Shown piece by piece: positions 6,661 to 7,196 of a stretch of 7,196 bases of DNA. The notes under the pieces were generated by a model. The model searched no databases and was not told where the DNA came from. It worked only from the letters and a program-made list of their open reading frames with translations. Within the stretch, counting starts at the first letter, position 1. Each line of letters opens with the position of its first letter. The DNA is from an uncultured Rikenella sp. Lineage in GTDB: Bacteria; Bacteroidota; Bacteroidia; Bacteroidales; Rikenellaceae. The stretch spans positions 1 to 7,196 of the forward strand of contig NZ_CAJTMN010000098.1 in NCBI RefSeq assembly GCF_910577125.1, given 5' to 3'. The position numbers were made by a program, and so were the translations under genes.

Positions 6661-6858
6661 CCCGCCCCGGGCAGCCGCAGTGGCAATGCGGGTACATTGT
6701 GGGGCATCGACAACGCCGGGTATAGTTGGTCGTCCACATCCTACGATTCGGGCGACCACTACCGTAGTTTGTACTTGGGTTTCAGCGTGGCGAGCCTCAC
6801 CCCCAGCACCGCGGACTACCGCGGCCACGCTCTTCAGTTGCGTTACCTCTCGGAATAA
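6661..6858 (+). pseudogene. 5'-truncated C-terminal fragment of an Lcl/FISUMP-type (C-type-lectin-like) surface protein
   Basis: Read from 6661 this frame gives 65 residues beginning PAPGSRSGNAGTLWGI, then NAGYSWSSTSYD, then SLYLGF, TPSTADYRGHALQLR and a TAA stop at 6856-6858. The series (L)PAxGxR...GxL..., GYxWSST, YLxF, PS...R...LR matches the C-terminal end of Bacteroidales proteins with Fibrobacter-succinogenes-major-paralogous or Lcl C-terminal domains, usually large exported or lipid-anchored proteins. No ATG, GTG or TTG occurs in this frame between the homologous part and an in-frame TAG at 6577-6579, and no upstream domain, signal peptide or lipobox is present. It is therefore a remnant or a promoterless cassette rather than an intact gene. 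It runs divergently from the efflux operon. The conserved Arg-Cys near the end of such domains is Arg-Tyr here, perhaps decay. The family call is from pattern recognition, not a search. Confidence 0.6.
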
Positions 6859-6861
6859 ACG

Positions 6862-6878
6862 GACGCACAGCGTCTTTT
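6862..6878 (+). terminator. Small hairpin with T tail after the truncated surface-protein fragment
   Basis: GACGC (6862-6866), loop ACA and GCGTC (6870-6874) are followed by TTTT. It lies only 3 nt beyond the TAA of the fragment. It looks like a short intrinsic terminator retained from the original gene. A stem-loop at this place also occurs just downstream of variable repeats in some diversity-generating retroelements. Confidence 0.45.
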
Positions 6879-6985
6879 GCTGACAGCCTCTACCCTATCC
6901 GTTACACTGAGAGTTGGGCTGCCCCGGCTATCTGCCCACCGCGGGCACGCGGGGCCCGGCCGGCCCGAGGCCAGTCGAAGCTCAG

Positions 6986-7064
6986 CAGTCGCCCGCCCGC
7001 GTAAAGAGGGATTTCACTCGTTTTGCGGTGAGCAAAATCGAGATGAAATTCCTGCGGGCGACTG
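6986..7064. repeat. Long imperfect inverted repeat in the right intergenic region
   Basis: CAGTCGCCCGC (6986-6996) pairs perfectly with GCGGGCGACTG (7054-7064). Inside it, the ggatttca...cgttttg block (7009-7025) pairs imperfectly with 7033-7052 around a GCGGTGA apex. The whole forms a hairpin of about 79 nt with arms over 30 nt. It is typical of a palindromic intergenic repeat and contains no gene. Confidence 0.6.
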
Positions 7065-7106
7065 AAACAAAATTTACCAAGGCGCGCGACACAAACAAGA
7101 CTGCGA

Positions 7107-7138
7107 CCCGCAGGATCACGCGGGCCGAAGCCTGCGGG
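7107..7138. repeat. 8-bp inverted repeat
   Basis: CCCGCAGG (7107-7114) and CCTGCGGG (7131-7138) are perfect reverse complements around a 16-nt spacer. Directly after it comes GGAGTACCGAACGAGCGTAGC, related to GGAGTAGCGTAGC at 201-213 in the left flank. Confidence 0.4.
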
Positions 7139-7162
7139 AGTACCGAACGAGCGTAGCGAAAT

Positions 7163-7196
7163 GCGGGCCTCCCGCGGGGGGAGGCGTACGGCCCGC
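7163..7196. repeat. GC-rich inverted repeat reaching the window edge
   Basis: GCGGGCC (7163-7169) pairs with GGCCCGC (7190-7196), with an inner CCTCCC/GGGAGG (7168-7173 with 7179-7184) as an alternative or nested stem. The structure may continue beyond the window end. Confidence 0.4.

Larger units (their letters stand above)
6879..7196. other. Non-coding, repeat-rich region
   Basis: No ORF here resembles a protein; the short plus-strand open frames are Arg/Pro/Ala-rich by composition only. The content is inverted repeats and the motif GCCTCTACCCTA (6886-6897), the exact reverse complement of a segment in the left-flank palindrome. No tRNA, attachment site or transposase end could be identified. 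Confidence 0.55.

Noticed and set aside
6548..6739. N-terminal extension of the TolC-family protein to an ATG at 6739
   Set aside because: It adds 64 Cys/Arg-rich residues before an obvious signal peptide and crosses the region holding the truncated surface-protein gene.
6861..7196. Possible tRNA or attachment site in the GC-rich right flank
   Set aside because: The stems do not form a cloverleaf, there is no anticodon or T-arm consensus, and no integrase gene is nearby.

Overview
The window reads as chromosomal DNA from a high-GC member of the Bacteroidales, most like the Alistipes/Rikenellaceae group. The reasons are the high GC content, the mostly weak Shine-Dalgarno signals, a TsaB ending in the Bacteroidetes-style YEPYYLKDF stretch, and a C-terminal fragment of an Lcl/FISUMP-type surface protein of the kind abundant in gut Bacteroidales. 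The organism assignment is inference; no rRNA or tRNA is present.

One minus-strand gene cluster occupies about positions 289-6547. In transcription order it encodes a TolC-family outer-membrane factor (6547-5168), an inner-membrane-anchored HlyD/MacA-type adaptor (5119-3878), the tRNA-modification protein TsaB (3852-3115), two separate ABC ATP-binding subunits (3112-2159 and 2153-1425) and one ABC-2 type permease (1428-289). Gaps are 48, 25, 2 and 5 nt, followed by a 4-nt overlap, so the cluster is very probably one operon. The products would form a tripartite efflux or export machine resembling E. coli YbhG-YbhFSR or YhiI-type pumps: the permease and two nucleotide-binding domains in the inner membrane, the adaptor across the periplasm, and TolC in the outer membrane. 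The housekeeping t6A gene tsaB sits in the middle.

Two points about the pump stand out. The defects in the two ATPases are complementary: the first lacks the Q-loop Gln and H-loop His, and the second has a degenerate signature motif. This predicts one working and one degenerate ATP site in a heterodimer. In addition, only one permease gene follows, where related systems usually carry two. Non-coding, hairpin-rich DNA (1-288) follows it, including a good minus-strand intrinsic terminator at 4-39.

Upstream of the operon, on the plus strand, lies a 65-codon open segment (6661-6858) with no start codon. It matches the C-terminal end of an Lcl/FISUMP (C-type-lectin-like) Bacteroidales protein and is followed by a small terminator hairpin (6862-6878). 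It looks like a 5'-truncated gene, or possibly a promoterless C-terminal cassette related to variable regions of diversity-generating retroelements. From 6879 to 7196 I see no gene, only inverted repeats that share short motifs with those at the left end. No mobile-element gene, CRISPR array, tRNA or rRNA was seen.
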